In this document: in pieces, positions 1 through 7,267 of the stretch
Position numbering within the stretch: position 1 is the first letter of the stretch
Layout: every line of letters starts with the position of its first letter
From: DASUPK01 sp963782345
Lineage (GTDB): Bacteria; Actinomycetota; Thermoleophilia; Solirubrobacterales; 70-9
Assembly (NCBI GenBank): GCA_963782345.1
Contig: CAWAJF010000007.1
Coordinates: 62,001 to 126,000, forward strand
Direction: 5' to 3'
Length of the DNA stretch: 64,000 bases
Position numbers and translations under genes: made by a program
The notes under the pieces: model-generated
The model's input: only the letters and a program-made list of their open reading frames with translations
Told to the model about the DNA's origin: nothing
Databases searched by the model: none

Positions 1-1
1 G

Positions 2-712
2 GTGGTGACCGCCGAGCAGGTCACCGCGGCGCTCACCGGCGGCGTGGTCACCACCGCCGTCAACATCGCCGCCGTCCGCCCCGAGGTGATGGAGCAGCTT
101 GCGCCCTTCGTGCCGCTCTGCGAGAAGCTGGGCCGCCTGGCGCAGGCATTGGCCCGAGGCGCGCCCGACCGGGTGGAGGTCGAGTTCCGGGGCCGGCTGG
201 CCGATCAGGACACGCGCATCCTGGGGATCGCAACGCTCGTCGGCATCCTCTCCGGCCACACCGAGGAGCCCGTCAACCTCGTCAACGGGCCGCACATGGC
301 GGAGGAGCGCGGGATCGAGCTGATGGAGACCCGCGACGCGACGTCCGAGGACTTCACCGAGCTCGTGGTGGTGCGGCTCCACACCGGCGAGGACGTCGTC
401 GAGGTCGCCGGAACGGGAGTCGGGCCGCGGAACATCCCCTACCTGGCACGGGTCTGGGGAGAGGACTTCTACCTCCCCTTCGCCGAGCATCTCGCGATCT
501 TCCGCTACAGCGACCGGCCGGGGATGATCGGCCGCGTCGGGACGATCTTCGGCGAGGAGAGTGTGAACATCGTCTCGGCCGCCGTCGGTGCGGAGTCCGG
601 CGGCGAGACCGCCGTGATGGCGCTCACCACCGACGCCCCGGTCAACCCGGCCACGATCGACCGGATCCTGGAGCTCGAGGGCTTCTCGGTCGGCCGCGCC
701 GTATCGCTGTAG
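2..712 (+). CDS. serA: D-3-phosphoglycerate dehydrogenase, C-terminal part (cut by the window edge)
   Basis: The frame is open to the left edge, so only the last 236 codons are seen. The product would catalyse the first step of serine synthesis (3-phosphoglycerate to phosphohydroxypyruvate, NAD-dependent). The catalytic dinucleotide-binding part lies outside the window. What remains looks like the intervening substrate-binding domain (about residues 1-150) followed by an ACT domain (about 160-236, with the segment YSDRPGMIGRVGTIFGEE). This is the long, serine-regulated type usual in actinobacteria. The next gene starts 50 bases downstream on the same strand. Confidence 0.9.
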   Translation: MVTAEQVTAALTGGVVTTAVNIAAVRPEVMEQLAPFVPLCEKLGRLAQALARGAPDRVEVEFRGRLADQDTRILGIATLVGILSGHTEEPVNLVNGPHMAEERGIELMETRDATSEDFTELVVVRLHTGEDVVEVAGTGVGPRNIPYLARVWGEDFYLPFAEHLAIFRYSDRPGMIGRVGTIFGEESVNIVSAAVGAESGGETAVMALTTDAPVNPATIDRILELEGFSVGRAVSL

Positions 713-762
713 CGGCCGCCGGTGGCCGCCACCCGATGGCGAAGCGGGAATATGCTCACTGA

Positions 763-1794
763 ATGAGAGCGGTAGTCCTCACGGGCCACGGTGGGCCGGA
801 AGTGCTGCAGGTTCAGGAGAGGCCCGACCCACCCGTCGGTCCCGGCGAGGTGCGGATCGACGTGAAGGCGGCGGGGATCAACTTCGCCGACACGATGGCC
901 CGGGTCGGCCTCTATCCCGACGCGCCGAAGCCGCCGTGCGTCCTCGGGTACGAGGTCGCCGGCGAGGTCGAGTCCGTGGGCGACGGCGTCGATTCCCTGA
1001 GCGCCGGCGACCGCGTGATCGCCGGCAGCCGCTTCGGCGGCCAGGCCTCGATGGTGAGCGTCCCGGCGAGCCAGGCGTTCCCCCTGCCGGAGCGCTTCAG
1101 CTTCGAGCAGGGCGCGGCCTTCCCGGTCAACTACACGACCGCCTATGTCGCGCTGGTGATGATGGGAGGGATCCGCACGGGCGACCGGGTGCTGATCCAC
1201 GCGGCCGCGGGAGGGGTCGGCATTTCCGCGACGCAGATCGCCCGCTCCCGGGAGGCGGAGATCTTCGGCACGGCCTCGGCCTCCAAGCACGATGCGATCA
1301 GGGCCCAGGGAGTGGACCACCCGATCGACTATCGCACCCAGGACTTCGAGCAGGAGGCCAGGAGGATCACCGGCGGCGAGGGGGTCGACGTGATCATGGA
1401 CGCGACCGGCCCGACGAACTTCCGCAAGGACTACCGGCTGCTCCGGCAGGGCGGCAAGCTGATCATGTACGGGGCGTCCGAGCTCACCTCCGGCGAGGGC
1501 CGGAACATTCCCGGGTTGGCCCGAAGCCTGATGCGAATGCCCCTCGCCACGATGCCCTGGTGGAAGAGCCTCTCCGTGATGAACGAGAACAAGGGCGTGT
1601 TCGGCCTGAACATGCTCACCTGGCAGGACACGGAGGGCCTCGACCGCGTGCTCGATCCGCTCAGCGCCGAGCTCGAGTCCGGCGACTTCATCGATCCGGT
1701 GGTGGCTGAGGCCTTCCCCTTCGAGCGGGCGGGCGATGCCCACATGTTCATCGCGGAGCGGCGGAACATCGGCAAGGTCGTCCTCGTTCCCTAG
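763..1794 (+). CDS. Zinc-free medium-chain dehydrogenase, NADPH:quinone oxidoreductase / VAT1-like
   Basis: A 343-residue MDR protein. The GroES-like N-terminal half starts MRAVVLTGHGGPEVL. The Rossmann half carries the nucleotide motif HAAAGGVGISATQIA near residues 146-160. No cluster of structural-zinc cysteines is visible, which fits the quinone-oxidoreductase/zeta-crystallin branch. It probably reduces quinones or enones with NADPH in the cytosol; the substrate cannot be read from sequence. The ATG at 763 is the first in-frame start with a good N-terminus, but no strong ribosome binding site precedes it. It lies between serA and a secreted protein gene on the same strand. Confidence 0.85.
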   Translation: MRAVVLTGHGGPEVLQVQERPDPPVGPGEVRIDVKAAGINFADTMARVGLYPDAPKPPCVLGYEVAGEVESVGDGVDSLSAGDRVIAGSRFGGQASMVSVPASQAFPLPERFSFEQGAAFPVNYTTAYVALVMMGGIRTGDRVLIHAAAGGVGISATQIARSREAEIFGTASASKHDAIRAQGVDHPIDYRTQDFEQEARRITGGEGVDVIMDATGPTNFRKDYRLLRQGGKLIMYGASELTSGEGRNIPGLARSLMRMPLATMPWWKSLSVMNENKGVFGLNMLTWQDTEGLDRVLDPLSAELESGDFIDPVVAEAFPFERAGDAHMFIAERRNIGKVVLVP

Positions 1795-1845
1795 GCGAGC
1801 GAAAGGCCGCTCTGATGGCCGAGCAGCCGGGTTACGATCGCTGAG

Positions 1846-2517
1846 ATGAAGCTGAGAACCGGCAAGGGACTCTGCGTGCTCGGCATGCTTGCCGCCGCTG
1901 CGGCCGTGGGACCCTCGGTGGCGGCGGCCCAGCCGGGTGTGACCGACGCCGTCTGGACCGTGCACCCGCAAACGGCGAGCGCCTCGGCCGCGGTGAACGT
2001 GCTCACGCTCAACGACCAGCGCCATATCAACAACCGGATCGGCGCCCGCATCGGCCCGGACGGACGCCTCTTGCTGACCGCCCCGGAGGGCCTCGGCGAT
2101 CCCGACGGCAGCGGCGCCAACTGCGCCCTCGACAACGCCAAGCCCGGGGAGACGAGCGCGACGGAGGTGAGCTGCGAGGCCGGCTACATCGGGGCGATCG
2201 TCGGCGACCTCTCCGGCGGCAGGGACGTCTTCGATGCCGATCCCCGGCTTTCCGTGATGGTGGGCGGAGTGATCAACGGCGTGGCGCGCCCGCTCTCCGG
2301 CGGACCGGGCCGTGACCGGCTGATCGGCGGAGCGCTCCCGGACCTGCTCCGTGGCGGCGCCGGGGCGGACTCGCTGATCGGGAGCGGCGGCGCCGACGTC
2401 CTGGTCGGTGGCGGGGGCCGGGACAAGCTGCTCGGCGGTACCGGCCGGGACAGGTGCCGCGGCAACGGCGGCGTCGATACCGTCAAGAGCTGCGAACTGG
2501 TCCGCTCCATCCCATAG
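1846..2517 (+). CDS. Secreted protein with RTX-like calcium-binding repeats
   Basis: 223 residues. The N-terminus is a signal peptide (KLRTGKGLCVLGMLAAAAAV, cleavage likely after AAA near residue 27). The middle has no recognised fold and contains three or four cysteines. Residues about 150-215 are GG-rich nonapeptide-like repeats (GGPGRDRLIGG, GGAGADSLIG, GGGGRDKLLGG) typical of hemolysin-type calcium-binding modules. The repeat count is small, as in many actinobacterial surface proteins. Export and calcium binding are inferred from family knowledge; no enzymatic domain is visible. The following membrane-protein gene starts 10 bases downstream. Confidence 0.75.
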   Translation: MKLRTGKGLCVLGMLAAAAAVGPSVAAAQPGVTDAVWTVHPQTASASAAVNVLTLNDQRHINNRIGARIGPDGRLLLTAPEGLGDPDGSGANCALDNAKPGETSATEVSCEAGYIGAIVGDLSGGRDVFDADPRLSVMVGGVINGVARPLSGGPGRDRLIGGALPDLLRGGAGADSLIGSGGADVLVGGGGRDKLLGGTGRDRCRGNGGVDTVKSCELVRSIP

Positions 2518-2527
2518 CGTTCCGGTC

Positions 2528-3289
2528 ATGCTGCTGGTAGGGAGCGTCGCGAGCGCGTATCGCGACGGCATCGTCGATACGGGCCGAGAGACGCAGTTTC
2601 TCTTCTTCGTCGCCTTCCTGGTCACGTTCGGGTTCATCCGGACGAGCGCCCACATGATCAAGGCCCAGGTGAGCTGGTGGCCGGGCAACGTCGAGGTCGG
2701 CGGCACGCACATCCACCACCTCGTCTGGGGGATCCTGCTCCTGCTGGGCGCCGGCTACGCAGGGGTCGCGATCCACCCGGGCGACCCGTGGCGGGACATC
2801 ATCGCCGTGCTCTTCGGCGTCGGCACCGGGCTGACCCTCGACGAGTTCGCCCTCTGGCTCAACCTCAAGGACGTCTACTGGTCCAAGGAGGGACGCCGGT
2901 CGATCGACGCGGTGGTCGTCGCGGCCGCGCTCTCGGGGATGCTGCTGGTCAGCTTCCGCGGGTGGGTCGATGCCGCGGTGCATGTCGAGGACGCGGTCTT
3001 CAGGGTCGTGGGGACGGTCGGCCTCGCGGGGATCATCCTGGCTCTCGTCAACGCCGCGAAGGAGAAGTTCGGGATGGCGATCTGGAGCATCCTCGTGCCG
3101 GTCGTCGGACTGCCGAGCGCCTTCCGGCTCGCCAAGCCTCACTCGGTGTGGGCCAGGCTCTTCTACAAGCACGGCAAGAAGGATCGTTCCGAGAAGCGCT
3201 TTGCGGGCGACCGGGGGAGGCCGTTCTGGAAGCGCGGGGGGGAGCTACTTACCCGGGTCCGGCTCCGCCGTCCCGCCGGGGGGACCTGA
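2528..3289 (+). CDS. Conserved integral membrane protein of unknown function
   Basis: 253 residues starting MLLVGSVASAYRDG. About five hydrophobic segments are visible (near residues 20-38, 62-82, 90-108, 128-145, 163-200). A GTHIHH motif sits before the second segment and the acidic motif TLDEFALWLNLKDVYW after the third. A basic tail (RRPAGGT end) lies inside. The histidines and conserved acids could bind metal, but I do not recognise the family. The ATG at 2528 was preferred over the GTG at 2408, which would overlap the upstream repeats by 110 bases. The last 45 bases overlap the convergent transporter gene. Confidence 0.6.
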   Translation: MLLVGSVASAYRDGIVDTGRETQFLFFVAFLVTFGFIRTSAHMIKAQVSWWPGNVEVGGTHIHHLVWGILLLLGAGYAGVAIHPGDPWRDIIAVLFGVGTGLTLDEFALWLNLKDVYWSKEGRRSIDAVVVAAALSGMLLVSFRGWVDAAVHVEDAVFRVVGTVGLAGIILALVNAAKEKFGMAIWSILVPVVGLPSAFRLAKPHSVWARLFYKHGKKDRSEKRFAGDRGRPFWKRGGELLTRVRLRRPAGGT

Positions 3290-4345
3290 GAGCACCAGCT
3301 CGTCGAGCACGACTCCGAGCGACGCCGCGGTCGGGATCGCGAGCAGAGCGCCGAGCACGCCGGCGAGGTTCGCCCCAACGATCACCGCGACGATCGCGAC
3401 GGCCGGATTCACCTTGAGCGCGCCGCCCTTGTAGAGCAGCGGCTGGATCACCCGATCCTGCGCCTGCTGGTAGACCAGGAAGAGGATCAGCCAGATGATC
3501 GCGTCACCGGGTCCGCCGTCGATCATCAGCACCGCGAACACCGAGAAGCCTCCGATCGTCAGCCCGATCAGGGGGATCAGGTCGAGGAAGGCAACCAGCA
3601 CGGCGAGCGGCACCGCGAGGTGGAAGCCCTCCGCCTGGAGGAACCCCCAGGTGAGCAGGCCCGCGGCGATCGCCAGCATCAGGTTCACGCTGACGTAGGC
3701 TTTGACCACCTCGGCCACCCGGTCGGCGATCCGCCGGGCGCGCTCCCGCTGGGGCTCGGGCAGCCGGCCCGTGCCGCGCGTGACCATCCCGCGCCCGTCG
3801 AGCAACAGGAAGAAGGTGAGGGTGATCACCGTGATCGCCGCGATCAGGTGCTCGAGGACGCTCACGGTCAGCGATCCGAGCGTGCTGGCGCCGCTGCTCA
3901 GGTGCGACGGCAGGGTCGCGGCCTCCGTGCTCAGCTTCGCGGTGATGTGGTACTTCGCGTTCAGGTCCTGGAACTGCTTGTTGTCGTTCGCCCAGTTCTC
4001 GAAGTCGTGGACGTAGCCGGGAAGCTTGTGCGCCAGTCCCTCGATGTCATGGACAATCGGCGGGAAGACGTGGAGCACCAGGAAGACCATCGCGGCGACG
4101 GCCACCAAGTAGACGAGCAGGATCGCCAGGACGCGCGGCATCTTTCCGGCGCCGGGCCAGGCCCGCTGGATCAGGCCGACGGCGGGATCGAGCGCCAGGG
4201 CGAGGAAGACCGCGGCAGCCACCCACTGCAGCGTCGTCCGAGTGTGGAGCAGTGCGATCGCCACCAGCAACGCGACCGCGCACCAGAACAGCGCTACGAG
4301 CACGATCTTGGCGACCGCCCGCGCCTGGATCTGGTCCGCGCGCAT
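3245..4345 (-). CDS. AI-2E family transporter / PerM-type permease
   Basis: 366 residues starting MRADQIQARAVAKIVLVALF. The order is typical of the UPF0118/AI-2E exporter family: a pair of N-terminal membrane helices, a long soluble central part (about residues 110-200), and a C-terminal helix bundle with LDLIPLIGLTIGG and a YQQAQDRVIQPLLYKG segment. Family members export autoinducer-2 or exchange ions across the cytoplasmic membrane; the substrate here is unknown. An upstream extension of the frame is open but compositionally unlike protein, so the ATG at 4345 was chosen. It runs divergently from leuA and ends inside the convergent upstream gene. Confidence 0.8.
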   Translation of the reverse strand: MRADQIQARAVAKIVLVALFWCAVALLVAIALLHTRTTLQWVAAAVFLALALDPAVGLIQRAWPGAGKMPRVLAILLVYLVAVAAMVFLVLHVFPPIVHDIEGLAHKLPGYVHDFENWANDNKQFQDLNAKYHITAKLSTEAATLPSHLSSGASTLGSLTVSVLEHLIAAITVITLTFFLLLDGRGMVTRGTGRLPEPQRERARRIADRVAEVVKAYVSVNLMLAIAAGLLTWGFLQAEGFHLAVPLAVLVAFLDLIPLIGLTIGGFSVFAVLMIDGGPGDAIIWLILFLVYQQAQDRVIQPLLYKGGALKVNPAVAIVAVIVGANLAGVLGALLAIPTAASLGVVLDELVLSGPPGGTAEPDPGK

Positions 4346-4385
4346 CGGGCGTGACGCTAGACCGCGCCCCGGACCAATAAATCGC

Positions 4386-4414
4386 TCGACCGCTCCGAGC
4401 GGCTGCGCTACTCT
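4386..4414 (+). promoter_or_regulatory. Putative leuA promoter
   Basis: TCGACC (4386-4391) and TACTCT (4409-4414) are separated by 17 bases. The -35 sequence and the spacing match the putative rRNA promoter at 24547-24575. Transcription would begin near 4421, only a few bases before the leader-peptide start at 4427. Confidence 0.45.
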
Positions 4415-4426
4415 CCGTTGACCTCG

Positions 4427-4486
4427 ATGACCCACCGGCTCGACAGCCTGGCGCTTCTCCTTCTCCTCCCCCTCCGGGGGGAATAG
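4427..4486 (+). CDS. Leucine-rich leader peptide of leuA (too short for most gene finders)
   Basis: A 19-codon frame, MTHRLDSLALLLLLPLRGE, ends with TAG. It holds eight leucines, five of them consecutive (codons CTT CTC CTT CTC CTC). It lies 68 bases upstream of leuA and just after a plausible promoter, which is the position and composition of an amino-acid leader peptide. Leu-rich leaders upstream of leuA have been proposed for other actinobacteria. Stalling of ribosomes at the Leu codons when charged tRNA-Leu is scarce would report leucine supply. Confidence 0.75.
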   Translation: MTHRLDSLALLLLLPLRGE

Positions 4487-4549
4487 CGCTCGGCGGCGCG
4501 ACAGCCGCGAACTCACGAACTGGTCATCGAAAGCTTCAGGAGAAGGAGG
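4456..4549 (+). promoter_or_regulatory. Predicted translational attenuator: Leu codons pair with the leuA Shine-Dalgarno
   Basis: Bases 4456-4467 (TCTCCTTCTCCT, inside the run of leucine codons) can pair without a gap to 4538-4549 (AGGAGAAGGAGG), which contains the leuA ribosome binding site. That is 12 pairs, one of them G-U. A small GCGGC/GCCGC hairpin lies between the arms (about 4492-4508). When leucine is plentiful the codon run would be free to mask the site. When a ribosome stalls on it, the site opens. No intrinsic terminator is visible, so control at translation is more likely than at termination. Confidence 0.6.
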
Positions 4550-4554
4550 TACTG

Positions 4555-6162
4555 ATGAGTGACGTAGGCGCTGCAAGCGGTCCGGTATCCGACGAGAACC
4601 GGGTCCACATCTTCGATACGACGCTGCGTGACGGCGAGCAGTCGCCCGGCATCTCGCTGAACACCCAGGAGAAGGTCGAGATCGCGCAGCAGCTCGCGCG
4701 CCTCGGCGTCGACGTGATCGAGGCCGGCTTCCCGATCACCTCCCCGGGCGACTTCGAGGCCGTCGAGTCGATCGCCCACAACGTGCAGGGCCCGGTGATC
4801 TGCGGCCTCGCCCGGACGCACAAGGCCGACATCGACGCGGCCTGGAACGCGATCAGGGACTCGGAGCGCCCGCGGATCCACACGTTCATCTCGACCTCCG
4901 ACATCCACATCGAGCACCAGCTGCAGACCACTCGGGACGACGTCAAGGGACAGGCGAAGGCGGCGGTGGCGCTGGCGAGGTCCTACACGGACGACGTCGA
5001 GTTCTCGCCGATGGACGCCACGCGCGCCGACATCGAGTTCACCGCCGAGGTCTGCGCGATCGCCGTCGCCGAGGGCGCGCAGGTGGTCAACATCCCGGAC
5101 ACCGTCGGCTACACGACGCCCGAGGAGTACGCCGCCTACTTCCGCAGGCTGTATGAGCTGGTGCCCGGGCTCGATGGGGTCGAGCTCTCGGTCCACTGCC
5201 ACGACGACCTGGGCCTGGCCGTCGCCAACTCATACGCCGGCGTGGTCGCGGGCGCTCGGCAGGTCGAGTGCGCCGTCAACGGGATCGGCGAGCGCGCCGG
5301 CAACTGCTCGCTGGAGGAGATCGTGATGCTGCTCCGGACCCGTCGCGACTCGCACGGGCTGGATACCGGCATCGACGCCCGGGAGCTGGCCCGGACCAGC
5401 CGGATGGTCTCGCGCCTCACCGGTTACTCGGTCCCGCCGAACAAGGCGGTGGTGGGGAGGAACGCGTTCGCCCACGAGTCCGGTATCCACCAGGACGGCG
5501 TGCTCAAGGAGCGCTCGACCTACGAGATCATGGACGCGACCGAGGTGGGACTGGAGTCCAACTCGATCGTGCTGGGCAAGCACTCCGGCCGCCACGCCCT
5601 CCAGGACGCCCTCCGAGACCTGGGATTCGAGGTCGAGGGCGGCGCCCTGAACCAGGCGTTCAAGCGCTTCAAGGCGATCGCTGACAAGAAGAAGCAGGTG
5701 ACGGCTCTCGACCTGGAGGCGATCGTCTCCGACGAGATGCGCGAGAGCGCCGAGGCCTACAACCTCGGCTGGTTCGAGGTCGAGGCGGGCTCGCAGCGGG
5801 AGCCGAAGGCTCGCGTCAGCGTCGTCCTCCCGAGCGGCGAGGAGTCGATCGCGGAGGCATCCGGGGACGGGCCCGTGGACGCGATCTTCGGCGCGATCCG
5901 CGATGCGACCGGCACCGACGCCGAGCTCCAGCGCTACGAGGTCGAGGCGATCACCGGGGGCACCGACGCCCTCGGCGAAGTGAGCGTCTCGGTCCGTGCC
6001 AACGGCCGTCTCGCAGGCGGCCAGGGCGTGGCGACGGACATCCTGGAGGCATCGGCTCGTGCCTTCGTCCGAGCGATCTCGAACGCCCTCGAGGGCGTCG
6101 CGATTCGCGAGGCGGAGGAGGCGACGGCCGACGCCGCGGTGGAGCGCACGCCCGGGCCGTGA
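4555..6162 (+). CDS. leuA: 2-isopropylmalate synthase
   Basis: 535 residues. It condenses acetyl-CoA with 2-ketoisovalerate, the committed step of leucine synthesis. The HMGL-like TIM barrel opens with FDTTLRDGEQSPGISL (about residues 21-36), and the metal site HCHDDLGLAVANSYAG is near 215. GERAGNCSLEE and the subdomain motif ESGIHQDG follow. The C-terminal regulatory domain (about 400-520) is the leucine-feedback module. The length fits the bacterial LeuA1 form. AAGGAGG at 4543 precedes the ATG by 5 bases and is the target of the proposed leader switch. Its stop overlaps the next start as GTGA. Confidence 0.95.
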   Translation: MSDVGAASGPVSDENRVHIFDTTLRDGEQSPGISLNTQEKVEIAQQLARLGVDVIEAGFPITSPGDFEAVESIAHNVQGPVICGLARTHKADIDAAWNAIRDSERPRIHTFISTSDIHIEHQLQTTRDDVKGQAKAAVALARSYTDDVEFSPMDATRADIEFTAEVCAIAVAEGAQVVNIPDTVGYTTPEEYAAYFRRLYELVPGLDGVELSVHCHDDLGLAVANSYAGVVAGARQVECAVNGIGERAGNCSLEEIVMLLRTRRDSHGLDTGIDARELARTSRMVSRLTGYSVPPNKAVVGRNAFAHESGIHQDGVLKERSTYEIMDATEVGLESNSIVLGKHSGRHALQDALRDLGFEVEGGALNQAFKRFKAIADKKKQVTALDLEAIVSDEMRESAEAYNLGWFEVEAGSQREPKARVSVVLPSGEESIAEASGDGPVDAIFGAIRDATGTDAELQRYEVEAITGGTDALGEVSVSVRANGRLAGGQGVATDILEASARAFVRAISNALEGVAIREAEEATADAAVERTPGP

Positions 6163-6611
6163 GGGTGCCTGATGCACCCCAGGCCAGCTCGCCCTTCTGG
6201 TGGTTCTGGGAGCGGTTCACCGACTTCCACACGGTCGCCTACAAGGCCAGCCACGGCCGGATCGGCGGGAAGGCGTATGGGGCACCGGTGGCGCTGGTCG
6301 AGTCGGTGGGCCGAAAGTCCGGCAAGCGGCGCACCCATCCGCTGATCTGCCGCGCCGACGGGGACAACCTCGTCGTCGTCGCCTCGAAGGGTGGCATCGA
6401 CCGGCATCCGGCCTGGTACCTCAACCTGATGGCGAAGCCGGAGACCAACGCCTGGTGGAAGGGGGAGAAGCGACGCGTTCGCGCCCGGGAGGCCACCGGT
6501 GCGGAGCGCGAGCGCCTCTGGCCGATGATGGTGGAGCTCTACCCGACGTATGAGCAATACCAGCGGCGGACCGATCGCCAGATTCCGGTAGTGGTACTCG
6601 AGTCCGCCTGA
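6159..6611 (+). CDS. Nitroreductase/deazaflavin-dependent oxidoreductase family protein
   Basis: 150 residues of the DUF385/Ddn split-barrel type. The core reads GAPVALVESVGRKSGKRRTHPL, then DGDNLVVVASKGG and HPAWYLNLMAKP, the arrangement in F420-dependent reductases such as mycobacterial Ddn. It probably uses reduced F420 or another flavin to reduce quinone-like compounds; the substrate is unknown. The GTG at 6159 overlaps the leuA stop by four bases, so translation is probably coupled, but there is no obvious metabolic link with leucine synthesis. Confidence 0.8.
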   Translation: MRVPDAPQASSPFWWFWERFTDFHTVAYKASHGRIGGKAYGAPVALVESVGRKSGKRRTHPLICRADGDNLVVVASKGGIDRHPAWYLNLMAKPETNAWWKGEKRRVRAREATGAERERLWPMMVELYPTYEQYQRRTDRQIPVVVLESA

Positions 6612-6624
6612 TCTACATACGAGC

Positions 6625-6640
6625 GTACGTGATAACGTAC
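6625..6640. promoter_or_regulatory. Perfect inverted repeat, probable operator of the XRE-cupin gene
   Basis: GTACGT GATA ACGTAC is a perfect 6-bp dyad with a 4-base spacer, ending 7 bases before the ATG of the regulator at 6648. A further ATACG half-site lies at 6617-6621. No Shine-Dalgarno is visible, so the message may be leaderless, with GATAAC serving as the -10 element. Binding of the regulator here would repress itself and perhaps leuC downstream. Confidence 0.55.
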
Positions 6641-6647
6641 ACCGCCG

Positions 6648-7259
6648 ATGGCGGCAGCGCTCCAAGAGAACGGCTCGACCGGCACGGCGATCTCGCCGGA
6701 CGGAGCGGTTGGGTCCCGGGTAAAGAGCCTGCGCGAGGCGATGGATCTCTCACTGCGGGATCTGGCCGAGCGCAGCGGAGTCAGCGCGCCGATGCTCTCC
6801 CAGGTCGAGCGCGGCGACACCAGCCCGACGCTTGCCGTCGCCCAGAAGATCGCCGCGGGCCTCGATCTCAGCCTTTCGCAACTGCTTCGGCTCGACGAGG
6901 ACCGGCACGTGGTGGTCGTTCGCGAGCGCGACCGGCGCGTCCGTCGCCGCCGGGGTCATGTGGTCGAGGAGCTGACGCCCCCCCTGCCGGGCCAGCGCGC
7001 CGACGTGTCGGTCCACACGCTCGCCCCGGGGACGGCGACCGGGGCGGCCGACGATCCGCCCGTGCACGAGCCCGGGAGCCGGGAGACGGCAGTCGTGCTC
7101 GAGGGAGCCGTCGAGCTGTTCATCGATGGCCGGCGTCACGAGCTGGCCGACGGCGACAGCGTCACCTTCGACGCCGATCTGCCGCACCATTTCGAGAACA
7201 ATGGTTCGTCCGAGGCCCGGCTGATCGCCGTGGTCGCCGCCGGACTGAGGCGAGGTTAG
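6648..7259 (+). CDS. XRE-family transcriptional regulator with C-terminal cupin sensor
   Basis: 203 residues. The N-terminal helix-turn-helix (about 22-78) carries RVKSLREAMDLSLRDLAERS, GVSAPMLSQVERG and TSPTLAVAQKIAAGLDLSLS. The C-terminal cupin barrel (about 120-195) holds HEPGSRETAVVLEGAVEL and LADGDSVTFDADLPHHFEN. The histidines would line a metal or ligand pocket. Such proteins sense small metabolites and act near their own promoter. The gene lies directly before leuC, with 8 bases between, so it may control the leuCDB run or be co-transcribed with it. The ligand cannot be deduced. Confidence 0.85.
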   Translation: MAAALQENGSTGTAISPDGAVGSRVKSLREAMDLSLRDLAERSGVSAPMLSQVERGDTSPTLAVAQKIAAGLDLSLSQLLRLDEDRHVVVVRERDRRVRRRRGHVVEELTPPLPGQRADVSVHTLAPGTATGAADDPPVHEPGSRETAVVLEGAVELFIDGRRHELADGDSVTFDADLPHHFENNGSSEARLIAVVAAGLRRG

Positions 7260-7267
7260 GAGGACCG

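Noticed and set aside
505..2712. 735-codon open frame on the minus strand (also 7256-9763 and 15210-16871 on the minus strand)
   Set aside because: These lie opposite genes with clear family motifs. Composition is Arg, Gly, Ala and Val dominated with no recognisable domain, as expected of antisense frames in very GC-rich DNA.
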